A DNA stretch of 64,000 nt, taken from the NCBI RefSeq assembly GCF_018863195.1, contig NZ_JAHKRT010000005.1, forward strand, positions 1 through 64,000. The letters run 5' to 3'. The position numbers were made by a program, and so were the translations under genes. The stretch comes from Sphingomonas quercus (lineage in GTDB: Bacteria; Pseudomonadota; Alphaproteobacteria; Sphingomonadales; Sphingomonadaceae). Shown here in pieces: positions 8,894-17,543 of this stretch. Each line of letters begins with the position of its first letter. Positions within the stretch are counted from its first letter, which is position 1. The notes beneath the pieces are model-generated. The model made no database searches, was not told the origin of the DNA, and worked only from the letters and a program-made list of their open reading frames with translations.

Positions 8894-10384
8894 GTGAGGA
8901 GGATGTTACGATCGCTCCGGGCACGTCTTACCGGCGCCGTCATGCTTCCTCTCGCCGCCCTCGTGGTGATCTTCGGCGGCATTGCCTGCTGGGTGATCTT
9001 CAAGACGGCCAGCATGTCATCTGACCGCATGCTGATCGGATCGGTGCGGACGCTGAGCGTCGCGCTCGATGCCGAGCCGGACATGCGCTCCCGCCTCGTT
9101 CCGCTGGCCGTCCAGCTGCAGCAGCGCTCGCAGCCGATCACCTTCTACAGCGTCCACCACGGTGGGGCGCTGGTGGCGGGATCGGCCGCGCTCACGCCGC
9201 CTCCGGATTATGATCCGTCCGGCCGGGTGATCGACCGCCATCCGCCGGCGACCTTCCCCGACACCTATCGCAAGACCCGCCTCTATCGCGGTTATGTCGA
9301 CCCCAAGGATGCCGACACCGTTCTCCAGGCGGCTTATCTCTGGGACGGCAAGCTCGCCGGCAAGTCGGCGCGCATCGCCACCGAGATCAGGCTGCTGAAG
9401 GGGGACCGCACGCCCACCATCGTGCAGGTTGCCGACTATGACGACGATCGCCGCGCCTATATCTTCAGCCAGTGCCTGCAGGTGATCGGCGGCGGCATAT
9501 TGATCCTGATGATCGCCGTCCTGCTGTTCTACGAAGCGATTACGTGGGGCCTCAAGCCGTTCTCCGCGCTCACCGAGCAGGTCGAAAAGGCGCGCCTGGA
9601 TCCTCCAGCCCATTTTCGGCTGGCGCAATCACCGGAAACGCCGCGGGAGGCCATGTCCTTCATCGTCGCCTTCAACGCACTGATGGCGCGGATGGAAAAT
9701 GCCACCGAATCCCTGCGCCAGTTCACCACCAATGCCTCCCACCAGATGCGCACGCCGCTGGCCATCGCGCGCATGCATCTCGGGCTGCTCGACCGCTTCG
9801 GCCCGGACTCGCCGCAAGGCAGGACGGCACTCCAAGACATTTCGCATGCCGTCCAGTCTCTCGAGCGGCTGCTCCAACAGCTCATCTCGCTGGCCCGGAC
9901 CAGTGAGCAGGCGATCGATCCGGCGATGTCGTTCGACCTGGTGGCGACGGCGACGAATGTGCTGGACGAACGGCTGGGCCACCTCTCCACCTTCGATATC
10001 GATCTCATCTATGAGCAGGACGAGGAAGGGGCGATCGCCGTCAAGGGCCATCCACTGCTCGCCGCCGAGTTGATCACCAATCTTCTCGACAACGCCGTCC
10101 GCTACAACCGGCCGGGGGGCTCGGTGGTCATTCGCCTCGGGCGCGGCGGCGGGCGCGGCCGGATCGAGATCGAGGATGACGGCCCCGGCATCCCCGAGGA
10201 GCATCGGGACAGGGTGTGGGAACGCTTCTATCGCGGCGCCGCCGAGAACGATCAGGTCGGCAGCGGCCTCGGCCTCTCTATCGTCCGATCATTGGCCGAG
10301 CGCATGGGGGCCAGCGTGTCGCTGAACAATGGGGCGAACGGCTGCGGCCTGTGCGCACGGGTCGAATTCCAGGAAGCAGCCTGA
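8894..10384 (+). CDS. sensor histidine kinase (TctE-like)
   Basis: A 496-residue membrane kinase. Transmembrane segments are at about residues 16-37 and 195-213, enclosing a periplasmic sensor of about 155 residues that resembles the N-terminal domain of TctE-type kinases. A HAMP-like linker follows, then the dimerisation/phosphotransfer helix with His283 in ASHQMRTPLA, and the ATPase domain with N box (LITNLLDNAVRYN), G1 (EDDGPGIP) and G2 (GSGLGLSIV). The GTG start at 8894 has GGAGAG just upstream; the ATG three codons on would sit directly on the purine-rich sequence with no spacing. TctE relatives respond to tricarboxylates, but the ligand here cannot be deduced. A DAACS symporter gene follows 62 bases downstream in the same direction and is a likely target or co-transcribed partner. 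Confidence 0.94.
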   Translation: MRRMLRSLRARLTGAVMLPLAALVVIFGGIACWVIFKTASMSSDRMLIGSVRTLSVALDAEPDMRSRLVPLAVQLQQRSQPITFYSVHHGGALVAGSAALTPPPDYDPSGRVIDRHPPATFPDTYRKTRLYRGYVDPKDADTVLQAAYLWDGKLAGKSARIATEIRLLKGDRTPTIVQVADYDDDRRAYIFSQCLQVIGGGILILMIAVLLFYEAITWGLKPFSALTEQVEKARLDPPAHFRLAQSPETPREAMSFIVAFNALMARMENATESLRQFTTNASHQMRTPLAIARMHLGLLDRFGPDSPQGRTALQDISHAVQSLERLLQQLISLARTSEQAIDPAMSFDLVATATNVLDERLGHLSTFDIDLIYEQDEEGAIAVKGHPLLAAELITNLLDNAVRYNRPGGSVVIRLGRGGGRGRIEIEDDGPGIPEEHRDRVWERFYRGAAENDQVGSGLGLSIVRSLAERMGASVSLNNGANGCGLCARVEFQEAA

Positions 10385-10446
10385 CCGCGTTTGAAACGAT
10401 GCGAGGCACTATGACGATCACCACCCCGGTCCCCCGGTAGGGCGCC

Positions 10447-11745
10447 GTGTCAGTCTCCAGAACAGGTCGCTGGTCAAGTCTGTCGCCGCATTTCTCGGTT
10501 CTGATCGGGCTGGCGGCTGGGCTTGGCGGGGGTCTGCTGGTGAATATCACCACCGGCCGCGCCGACTGGGTGAGCGATTTCACCGCCAACGTCACCCGCC
10601 CGATCGAAAATCTGTTCCTGCGGCTGTTGTTCGTCCTCGTCCTGCCACTGCTTTTCTCCGCGCTGGTGACGGGCATTGCGGGGCTGCGCGACCTCAAGGC
10701 GTTTCGCCGGCTTGGCGGCTGGATGCTGAGCTTCATGTTCGTGGCCTCGACGCTGGCGACGTTGATCGGGCTGGCAACCGTCAACCTGTTCCAGCCGGGC
10801 GAGGGCATTGATCCGGCGACGGCCGACATCCTGCTCAACTCGGCCGACAAGACCGGCGGCATCCTTGCCGGCAACACGCCGACGATGCTCGGCACCGTCG
10901 TCCAGCTCGTCCCGGCCAACATCATCTCGGCCGCGTCACAGGGCAATCTCCTGGGCGTCGTCTTTTTCGCGCTGTTGTTCGGCGTCGGGCTGATGCTGGT
11001 CCGGACAGAGGGGAGCAAGCAGCTGCTGCTGGTGATCGAGGGGCTGTTCGATGTCGGCGTGCGGCTGATCGGCATCGTCATCCGGCTGGCCCCGGTCGCC
11101 GTCGCCTGCTTCATGTTCGACCTGACGGTGATGTTCGGCTGGCCGCTGCTCGCCCATCTGAGCGCCTATGTCGGCGTCATGCTCGTTGCTTTCGCCTTGC
11201 ATGTCGGCGTCGTGTTCTCGTCGTTCGTGTGGATCGTCGGCGGCATAAGGCCGCTGATTTTCTTCAAGGCCGTGCAGGAGGCCGCCTTCATCGGCTTCAG
11301 CACCTCGTCGTCCAACGCCACCCTGCCGACGGCGCTCAAGGTGGCCGATGAGAATCTCGGCCTGCCCTCGCAGGTGACGCGGTTCGTGCTCGGTATCGGC
11401 GCGGTCGCCAACCAGAACGGCACCGCCATCTACGAGGCCGTGACCATCCTGTTCCTCGCCCAATTCTTCGGCATCCAGCTCGGCCTCACCGGCCAGCTCA
11501 CCGTCTTCGCGATCTGCGTGCTGAGCGGCATCGGCACCGTCGGCGTGCCGGCGGGCGCCTTGCCGGTGGTTTCAGCCACGCTCGGCATGATCGGCGTGCC
11601 GCCGGAAGGCATCGGGCTGGTGATCGGCGTCGACCGGCTGCTCGACATGTGCCGCACAAGCCTCAATGTCGTCGGCGACCTCACCATCGCCGTCGCCATC
11701 ACACGCTACACCGGCGCGCGCGAAGACGCGCCGGAAAACCCCTGA
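10447..11745 (+). CDS. dicarboxylate/amino acid:cation symporter (DAACS family), second copy
   Basis: A 432-residue inner-membrane protein of the same fold as the product of 542-1837, but clearly a different subgroup. It has the serine-rich hairpin (FSTSSSNATLP) and ends in a helical segment SLNVVGDLTIAVAITRY typical of the family. The usual NMDGT/NLDGT motif reads NQNGT, so the acidic residue that contributes to cation binding in characterised homologues is replaced by Asn. The start is a GTG at 10447. It follows the sensor kinase gene by 62 bases in the same orientation, so it is probably controlled by or transcribed with the two-component system. It converges with the M20 peptidase gene with only 7 bases between the stops. 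Substrate is unknown. Confidence 0.9.
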   Translation: MSVSRTGRWSSLSPHFSVLIGLAAGLGGGLLVNITTGRADWVSDFTANVTRPIENLFLRLLFVLVLPLLFSALVTGIAGLRDLKAFRRLGGWMLSFMFVASTLATLIGLATVNLFQPGEGIDPATADILLNSADKTGGILAGNTPTMLGTVVQLVPANIISAASQGNLLGVVFFALLFGVGLMLVRTEGSKQLLLVIEGLFDVGVRLIGIVIRLAPVAVACFMFDLTVMFGWPLLAHLSAYVGVMLVAFALHVGVVFSSFVWIVGGIRPLIFFKAVQEAAFIGFSTSSSNATLPTALKVADENLGLPSQVTRFVLGIGAVANQNGTAIYEAVTILFLAQFFGIQLGLTGQLTVFAICVLSGIGTVGVPAGALPVVSATLGMIGVPPEGIGLVIGVDRLLDMCRTSLNVVGDLTIAVAITRYTGAREDAPENP

Positions 11746-11752
11746 CCTGGGC

Positions 11753-13036
11753 CTATTTCATGCCGGCCATGGCCAGGATCATGGCGAGATCCATCTTTTG
11801 CAGGCGGACATTCGGCTCCTTCTCGGTGCCGATCCATTCGTCGAGCGAATGGCCCCGTCCGCTGTTCGCGACCCGGCCGATGGTGATGGCGGGGATACCG
11901 AGGCTGATCGCGATGTTGGAATCCGTCGAGCTGGAGCTGAAGCGCAGCGGAATCCCTTCGGCCGCATAAGCGGCGGATGCGAACTGGACGATATCGGACG
12001 ACCTGTCCGTCTGCCCGGCGGGGCGATCCCCGATCAGCTTGATGTCGACCGTGATCGGCCCCTCCTTGGTGGAGCGCGCCGCATTCTCGCCGGCCGCCGC
12101 CTGGGGCAGAATCTCGAGAAAGCGCTTTTCGACCTTCGCCAGCTCGGCCGCGCTTTCGGAACGCATGTCGAATTCCATCCACACCTCGCGCGGAATGGCG
12201 TTGACCGAGGTGCCCCCGCCGACCACGCTGGCGCTATAAGTGGTCTTGATGCCCTGCGGCACCGGGATCTTGTAGAAGTCCACCACTGCCTGCGACATCG
12301 CCACCATCGGGTTGACGAGCCCGAAGGCGCCGTAGCTGTGGCCGCCCGGCCCCTTGAAGGTGACGCGATAGCGCTTCGAGCCGGCGCCGCCGGTAGTGAT
12401 CGAATCCAGCCCGCCGCCGTCCAGCGAGTAGAAGGCCTTGATCCGGCCCTTGTACTTGCCCTTGGTGAACAGGTAGCGCACGCCGCGTAGATCGCCTGCG
12501 CCTTCCTCGCCGACCGTGCCCATGAACAGGATGTCGTCGCGGGTCTGGATGCCGCCGGCGTTCATCGCGTCGATCAGCTTGAGCAGTGTCGCGAGGCCCG
12601 TCGTGTCGTCCCCGACGCCCGGCGCGAACAGCTTGTCGCCCTCACGCCTGACCTTGACCGGCGTGCCTTCCGGAAACACCGTGTCCATATGGGCGGAGAC
12701 GACGATCAACCCGCCGCCGCCCGTGCCCCGGCGCAGGCCGAGGACGTTTCCTTCCTCGTCGGTTTCCGTATCGGCGAGCCCGCGCGCGCGAAACATCTCC
12801 AGATAGGTTCTGGCTCGTGCCGCTTCCTTGAACGGCGGCGAGGGGATTTCGGTGAGCCTGATGATGTCCTCCACCCATTGCGGGTGCCCGGCATCGAGCG
12901 CGGCGACTGCCTTGCGGAAGGCGGGCGTCGCCTCGATGCGCCGGATCTCGGCGACGGCCCGGGCTGCGGGCGCCTGTGCCTGGACGGACGTGCCCGCCAT
13001 CAAAAGGATGAGGACGCTCGGAACGTGACGGCGCAT
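11753..13036 (-). CDS. exported M20-family metallopeptidase
   Basis: A roughly 427-residue dinuclear-zinc peptidase with a signal peptide (MRRHVPSVLILLMAGTSVQAQ). The metal-binding signature is complete: SAHMDTV (His, Asp), GVGDDTTGLA (bridging Asp), GTVGEEGAGD (catalytic Glu and Glu ligand) and a C-terminal SGRGHSLDEW (His). The lid/dimerisation domain contains GPGGHSYGAFG. Relatives are peptidase T, carboxypeptidase G2 and aminoacylase-type enzymes; secreted members finish hydrolysis of di- and tripeptides or acylated amino acids. The ATG at 13036 is preferred because GCGGAG stands six bases away; an ATG two codons upstream (13042) has no proper spacing. It ends 7 bases from the symporter gene on the other strand. 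Together with the M14 enzyme it gives this locus two exported peptidases. Confidence 0.9.
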   Translation of the reverse strand: MRRHVPSVLILLMAGTSVQAQAPAARAVAEIRRIEATPAFRKAVAALDAGHPQWVEDIIRLTEIPSPPFKEAARARTYLEMFRARGLADTETDEEGNVLGLRRGTGGGGLIVVSAHMDTVFPEGTPVKVRREGDKLFAPGVGDDTTGLATLLKLIDAMNAGGIQTRDDILFMGTVGEEGAGDLRGVRYLFTKGKYKGRIKAFYSLDGGGLDSITTGGAGSKRYRVTFKGPGGHSYGAFGLVNPMVAMSQAVVDFYKIPVPQGIKTTYSASVVGGGTSVNAIPREVWMEFDMRSESAAELAKVEKRFLEILPQAAAGENAARSTKEGPITVDIKLIGDRPAGQTDRSSDIVQFASAAYAAEGIPLRFSSSSTDSNIAISLGIPAITIGRVANSGRGHSLDEWIGTEKEPNVRLQKMDLAMILAMAGMK

Positions 13037-13072
13037 TGTCATCTCCGCTGCATGGTGGAGGCCGGCAACTGA

Positions 13073-16000
13073 TCAGTTGTTTTCGTTCTCTTCCTCTTCG
13101 TCGTCGTCATCGGCGCGGACAACATAGTCGCCTTTCAGAAATTCGCGGAGCTCGGCCGTCTGCACCGGGCCCAGAATGCGGTTGAGCTCGGCGGTGATCG
13201 CGTCGATCTTCGGGCGAAGCTCCTGATAACGCTCGATCGCGTCGTGGCTGACCTTCTGGTCGGTCACGTTGGTGAGGCTATAAAGATAGGTGACATGGGT
13301 CTGCAGCCCCGGCTGGCTGTAGCGGATCGGCGGGGTCAGCAGCCGGTCCGCGATCGACCTGAGCGCCTTCTCGCGCGCCGGGTTCGGATGCTGCTTCAGC
13401 GCGGCAAGCGCCTGATTGAGGCGCGAGACATCGAGATTCGTGTCGTTCACCAGCTTGAGCACGCGCACATTATGCTCGAACTGGGCGACGAGGTCGGCAT
13501 CGGTGACGCCGCTTGCCAGCACGCGCGGATCCTCGACGATGGTCAGCGGCTGGCGCATGGCGGTGCCGCCGACCGACAGCTCGACAGTATAGCCGCCCGG
13601 TGCCGCCACCGGCCCCGCCGGAAAGCGCGAACGCCCGCCGCCAGCCGTCGCGGCCGCGGGCGCGGACACTTGCGGTTCGCCCGAATAGCGCAGGTCCCAG
13701 ATGAAGCGATGCATGCCGGGGGCCGTGTCTAGCTTGGTCGGATAGGTGGGACGATAGGTGCCAAGGCCGTCCTCGCCGCCGCCCTCCCCGGCCTCACCGC
13801 GCTCGGCCGGGCCATCGCCCGTGAAGCGGCGTACGACCGCGCCGGACTTGTCGAAAATGGTGAGCGTCAGCGGCCCGCTCTGGCCTGGTGCGACATAATA
13901 ATCGATCTGCGCGCCGGGCAGGATATATTCCGGGCCGGTACCCGGATTGGGTCCCTTGTCCGCGCCGGCATTGATGCGGATCGCGGTGGCCGGCGTGTAG
14001 AGCCGGCTCGCCCTGACCGCATCCGCCTCGCCGGGGAGCTGGCGCAGCACGCCGAGATTGTCGAGGACATAAAATCCCCGTCCCTGCGTCGAGAAGACGA
14101 GGTCGCCATGGGCGAGGCGGATGTCCGTCACCGGCACCGCCGGCAGGTTGAGCTGGAAGGTCTGCCAGTTCGCACCATTGTCGAAGGACAGATACATGCC
14201 GAACTCGGTGCCGGCATAGAGCAGCCCCGGCCGCTCCGGATCCTCGCGGATCACGCGGGTCGGCTCATCCGCGGCGATGCCCTTGGTGATCCTCGTCCAG
14301 CTCTTGCCGTAATCGTCGGTGCGATAGAGATAGGGTGCGAAATCGCCGAGCAGATAGCGATAGATGGCGACATAGGCGGTGCCCGGCGCGCGGACCCCCG
14401 CTTCGATATTCTGCACGCGGCCGCCCGGCGGCAGATCCTTGGGCGTGACATTCTGCCAGCTCTTGCCGTCATCCTGTGTCACCCAGACGAGGCCGTCGTT
14501 GGAGCCGGCCCAGATCACTCCCGGCTTCACCGCGCTCTCGCGGATGGCGTAGACGACTGAATAGACCTCCTCGCCGGTGGCGTCGCGGGTGATCGGCTCG
14601 CCCGAACCATATTGCTTGTCGGGCGGATTGGCGGTCAGGTCCGGGCTGATCTTTTCCCAGGAAACGCCACCGTCGCGCGACCGGTGCACATATTGCGATC
14701 CGTAATAGACGGTATTGGGCTTGGTGGGCGAAATCTCCATCGGTGCCACGCGCTGAAAGCGATAGCGCAGCACCTTGGGGTCGTTGCCGTAGAGCGATTC
14801 GGCGCCGATCCAGTAGCGCTCCTCATTGCCATTGGCGCGCATGTCCATGCGGCTGAACTGGCCCTTGCAGCCGCCCCAGACGACATTCGGATCGCCGAGC
14901 TTCGGGATGATCGGCCCGGTCTCGCAGCCGGGCCCGACCTTGAACTCCTGTCCGTCGCCGAGCGGGAGAGAGGGGATGATGACCGTCGTATTGTCCTGCT
15001 GCGCGCCATAGAGGCGATACGGAAACTGGTTGTCGACGGCGACCTGATAGATTTCGGCGGTCGGCTGGTTGGCCTGCGTGCTCCACGTCGTACCGCCGTC
15101 CAGCGACACGTTGGCGCCGCCGTCGTTGGACTGGATCAGATAGCTGGAATTGCGCGGGTTGATCCAGATGTCGTGATTGTCGCCATGGGGGGTGCGCTGG
15201 CTCTTGAAGCTCTTGCCGCCATCGGTCGACTTGAACCAGCCCTCGTCGCCGACGAACACCAGATCGGCATTGTTCGGATCGATCCCGAGCGTGGTGTAGT
15301 AGAAGGGGCGCGTGGTGAGCCGCGTCTCGCCGTTGACGAGCGTCCACGTCGCGCCGGCGTCCTCGGAGCGATAGAGGCCCTGGCCGGGCTTGGCCTCGAT
15401 CAGCGCGTAGACGCGGTTCGGCGAAGCGGCGCTCACGCCGATATTGGCGCGCCCGAAGAGCCCGGTGGGCAGGCCGCCGCCAAGTTTCGCCCAGTGATCG
15501 CCGCCGTCGGTCGACTTGTAGAGGCCGCCATCCTTGCTGCCCGAGATGATCGACCAGGGCCGGCGCAGCCCATGCCACATCGCCGCGTAAAGCACTTGCG
15601 GGTTGCCCGGCTGAAACTCGATATCGGCCGCGCCCAGTTCGTCGGTGAGGAACAGCACCTGCTGCCACGTCCGGCCGCCGTCGCGGGTGCGATAAACGCC
15701 GCGCTCCTTGTTGTTCTTGAACGGATTGCCGATCGAGGCGACGAACACTTCGTCCGGGTTGGTCGGATTGATGCGTATCGTGGCGATCTGGCCCACGTCG
15801 CGCAGGCCCATGAAGGTCCAGCTCCTGGCACCGTCGACGGATTTGTAGAGGCCGCGCCCGATCGACACATTGCTGCGGATCTTGGACGAGCCCGTGCCGG
15901 CATAGATGACGTCCGGATTGCTGTCCGCGACGGCCACGGCGCCCATCGAGCCGACCGAAATCTGCCCGTCCGTGGTATTCACCCAATTATGGCCGGCGTC

Positions 16001-16213
16001 CGTCGTCTTCCACACGCCGCCGCCCACCGTTCCCATGTAGAAGGTGAAGGGCTGCGTCGGCACGCCGGTGACGGTGGTGACGCGCCCGCCGCGCCACGGG
16101 CCGACCTGGCGATAATGGAGGCCGGACCATTGGCTCTTGTCGTAGGCGGCATGGATCGGGGCGGCGAGCATGGTGCCGGCGCCGAGCGCGACAAGCCAAC
16201 GGCCAAACTTCAT
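13073..16213 (-). CDS. secreted sortilin/VPS10-type BNR-repeat protein (glycosidase-like propeller)
   Basis: A 1046-residue protein with a signal peptide (MKFGRWLVALGAGTMLAAPIHA). About eleven Asp-box/BNR motifs of the form S-x-D-x-G-x-[ST]-W are readable (for example TTDAGHNW, STDGGDHW, SRDGGVSW, TDDYGKSW), spread over residues 60-700, indicating a double beta-propeller as in the VPS10/sortilin and xyloglucanase-like families. The last 250 residues are alpha-helical and end in a very acidic tail (DDDDEEEENENN). Proteins of this type are often annotated as glycosyl hydrolases, but no catalytic pair can be assigned here and a binding role is equally possible. The start at 16213 has AAGGGG six bases upstream. 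A Pho-box-like repeat lies 106 bases upstream. A paralogue is encoded at 22611-25796. Confidence 0.85.
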   Translation of the reverse strand: MKFGRWLVALGAGTMLAAPIHAAYDKSQWSGLHYRQVGPWRGGRVTTVTGVPTQPFTFYMGTVGGGVWKTTDAGHNWVNTTDGQISVGSMGAVAVADSNPDVIYAGTGSSKIRSNVSIGRGLYKSVDGARSWTFMGLRDVGQIATIRINPTNPDEVFVASIGNPFKNNKERGVYRTRDGGRTWQQVLFLTDELGAADIEFQPGNPQVLYAAMWHGLRRPWSIISGSKDGGLYKSTDGGDHWAKLGGGLPTGLFGRANIGVSAASPNRVYALIEAKPGQGLYRSEDAGATWTLVNGETRLTTRPFYYTTLGIDPNNADLVFVGDEGWFKSTDGGKSFKSQRTPHGDNHDIWINPRNSSYLIQSNDGGANVSLDGGTTWSTQANQPTAEIYQVAVDNQFPYRLYGAQQDNTTVIIPSLPLGDGQEFKVGPGCETGPIIPKLGDPNVVWGGCKGQFSRMDMRANGNEERYWIGAESLYGNDPKVLRYRFQRVAPMEISPTKPNTVYYGSQYVHRSRDGGVSWEKISPDLTANPPDKQYGSGEPITRDATGEEVYSVVYAIRESAVKPGVIWAGSNDGLVWVTQDDGKSWQNVTPKDLPPGGRVQNIEAGVRAPGTAYVAIYRYLLGDFAPYLYRTDDYGKSWTRITKGIAADEPTRVIREDPERPGLLYAGTEFGMYLSFDNGANWQTFQLNLPAVPVTDIRLAHGDLVFSTQGRGFYVLDNLGVLRQLPGEADAVRASRLYTPATAIRINAGADKGPNPGTGPEYILPGAQIDYYVAPGQSGPLTLTIFDKSGAVVRRFTGDGPAERGEAGEGGGEDGLGTYRPTYPTKLDTAPGMHRFIWDLRYSGEPQVSAPAAATAGGGRSRFPAGPVAAPGGYTVELSVGGTAMRQPLTIVEDPRVLASGVTDADLVAQFEHNVRVLKLVNDTNLDVSRLNQALAALKQHPNPAREKALRSIADRLLTPPIRYSQPGLQTHVTYLYSLTNVTDQKVSHDAIERYQELRPKIDAITAELNRILGPVQTAELREFLKGDYVVRADDDDEEEENENN

Positions 16214-16318
16214 GTCCATCCCCTTGCGAAAAGAAGCCACCCCGGTGCGACGCGGGTTGCCGGCGGACGCGGCCGCGCCGTGCCCGCGAACCATGGGGTT
16301 CGGTCATAGGTCGCCTAG

Positions 16319-16336
16319 CTGTCATGAAGCTGTCAC
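16319..16336 (+). promoter_or_regulatory. Pho-box-like 7-4-7 direct repeat, second copy
   Basis: CTGTCAT-GAAG-CTGTCAC, differing by one base from the copy at 7944-7961, including the same GAAG spacer. It lies 106 bases upstream of the sortilin-like gene start, in the 137-base gap after the YeiH-type gene, and in the same orientation relative to its putative target. Outside the 18 bases the two sites share no obvious sequence, which argues for a conserved operator rather than a larger repeat. Confidence 0.5.
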
Positions 16337-16350
16337 TCGCGGGCGAGCGA

Positions 16351-17421
16351 TCACGCCATCCCCAGCAGGCGAATCAACGCCAGACTGAGCAGCCCGAGGA
16401 CGATCAGCGACAGGACCACCGTCATCGTCACCCGCGCACCCGATCGCGCCAGCGCGCCGAGATCGACGCCAATTCCGAGAGCGGCCATGGAGACGATCGT
16501 CAGCACCGTCGCCGCCTCGCGGATGGGTCCGATCGCGGCTTGCGGCACGAGGCCCAGCGAGCGGCAGCCGAGGAGCGCCAGAAAGCCGATGATGAACCAT
16601 GGAAGAAGGTGGGCGAGATCGGCCCGCCTGCCCTCGCCCCTGGCGTCGCCGGCCGGGGCGAGATGCGGCGCGATCAACGACAGGATAAGGCATATCGGCC
16701 CGAGCATCAGCACGCGGACCAGCTTCACCAGCGTGCCTATCTGCACCGCCACCACCCCGAGCGGGGAGACTGCCGCGATCACCTGCGGCACGGCGTAGAC
16801 GGTAAGCCCGGCCAGCGTCCCGGCTGCGATGGCGTTCATGCCGAACGCCGCGCCAAGCAATGGCAGCAGCAGCACGACGATGATGCCGAGTACCGCCGTG
16901 AAGGCGATCGAAGCCGCGACATCGTCGCCGTCGGCGCCGATCACCGGGGCGACGGCGGCGATCGCCGAATTGCCGCAGATCGCGTTCCCGCATGCCACCA
17001 GCAAGGCCAGCCGGGTCGGCAAGCCGAACATGCGACCGATGCCGAAGGCCAGAGGAATTGCCGCGCCGACCACGCCGACGATGCCGAGCAGCAGTGCCGG
17101 GCGCACCGCCAGGATCGTCGCCGTGCTGACCGACGCCCCGAGCAGCACCACGGCCACCTCCAGCAGATATTTGCCGCTGAAGGCGATGCCCGGCTGCCAT
17201 CGCCTGCCCGGCGTCCACAGGCTGCGGACGGCCACGCCGATCAGGATGGCGAGGACGAGACCCTCCAGCCACGCCTTGCCGGTCAGGACTCGCTCGACCG
17301 CTTCGACGGCGACCGCCGCGGCGGCGATCGCGAGGCACAGGCCCACGCCCGGGACCAGAGACGTGCCGCACTGGAGGCCGCGGGCCGGCGATGCTCTCCG
17401 GTGACGGGCGAAGCTTGCCAC
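16351..17421 (-). CDS. YeiH-family putative sulfate exporter
   Basis: A 356-residue membrane protein with about ten hydrophobic segments, matching the YeiH/UPF0324 family (putative sulfate exporter, usually 330-360 residues). Readable landmarks are GLVLAILIGVAVRSLWTP, the KYLLEVAVVLLGASVS segment and VACGNAICGNSAIAAVAP, the glycine- and asparagine-rich signature of this family. The GTG start at 17421 has AAAGGAA five bases upstream. That ribosome-binding region forms the loop of a perfect 8-bp hairpin and the GTG itself lies in the stem (see 17418-17442). The transported ion has not been firmly shown for the family. Near a D-cysteine desulfhydrase and two peptidases, disposal of oxidised sulfur from amino-acid breakdown is a reasonable inference. 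Confidence 0.85.
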   Translation of the reverse strand: MASFARHRRASPARGLQCGTSLVPGVGLCLAIAAAAVAVEAVERVLTGKAWLEGLVLAILIGVAVRSLWTPGRRWQPGIAFSGKYLLEVAVVLLGASVSTATILAVRPALLLGIVGVVGAAIPLAFGIGRMFGLPTRLALLVACGNAICGNSAIAAVAPVIGADGDDVAASIAFTAVLGIIVVLLLPLLGAAFGMNAIAAGTLAGLTVYAVPQVIAAVSPLGVVAVQIGTLVKLVRVLMLGPICLILSLIAPHLAPAGDARGEGRRADLAHLLPWFIIGFLALLGCRSLGLVPQAAIGPIREAATVLTIVSMAALGIGVDLGALARSGARVTMTVVLSLIVLGLLSLALIRLLGMA

Positions 17422-17442
17422 GGCGCGTTCCTTTCGCCGTGG
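17418..17442 (-). promoter_or_regulatory. hairpin enclosing the Shine-Dalgarno and start codon of the YeiH-type gene
   Basis: On the minus strand CCACGGCG (17442-17435) pairs perfectly with CGCCGTGG (17425-17418). The 9-base loop AAAGGAACG contains the ribosome-binding site, and the GTG start (17421-17419) is inside the 3' arm. If it forms in the mRNA, initiation would be inhibited until the stem opens. Confidence 0.45.
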
Positions 17443-17543
17443 TGCTTACGAACCGCGGGGCCGTTGATCCAACGCGCCGTTCTTGTCGTTTCGATCACCC
17501 GTCATGATCGGAGGGAGGGTCCGTTGCGGACCCTCCCCCGCTG

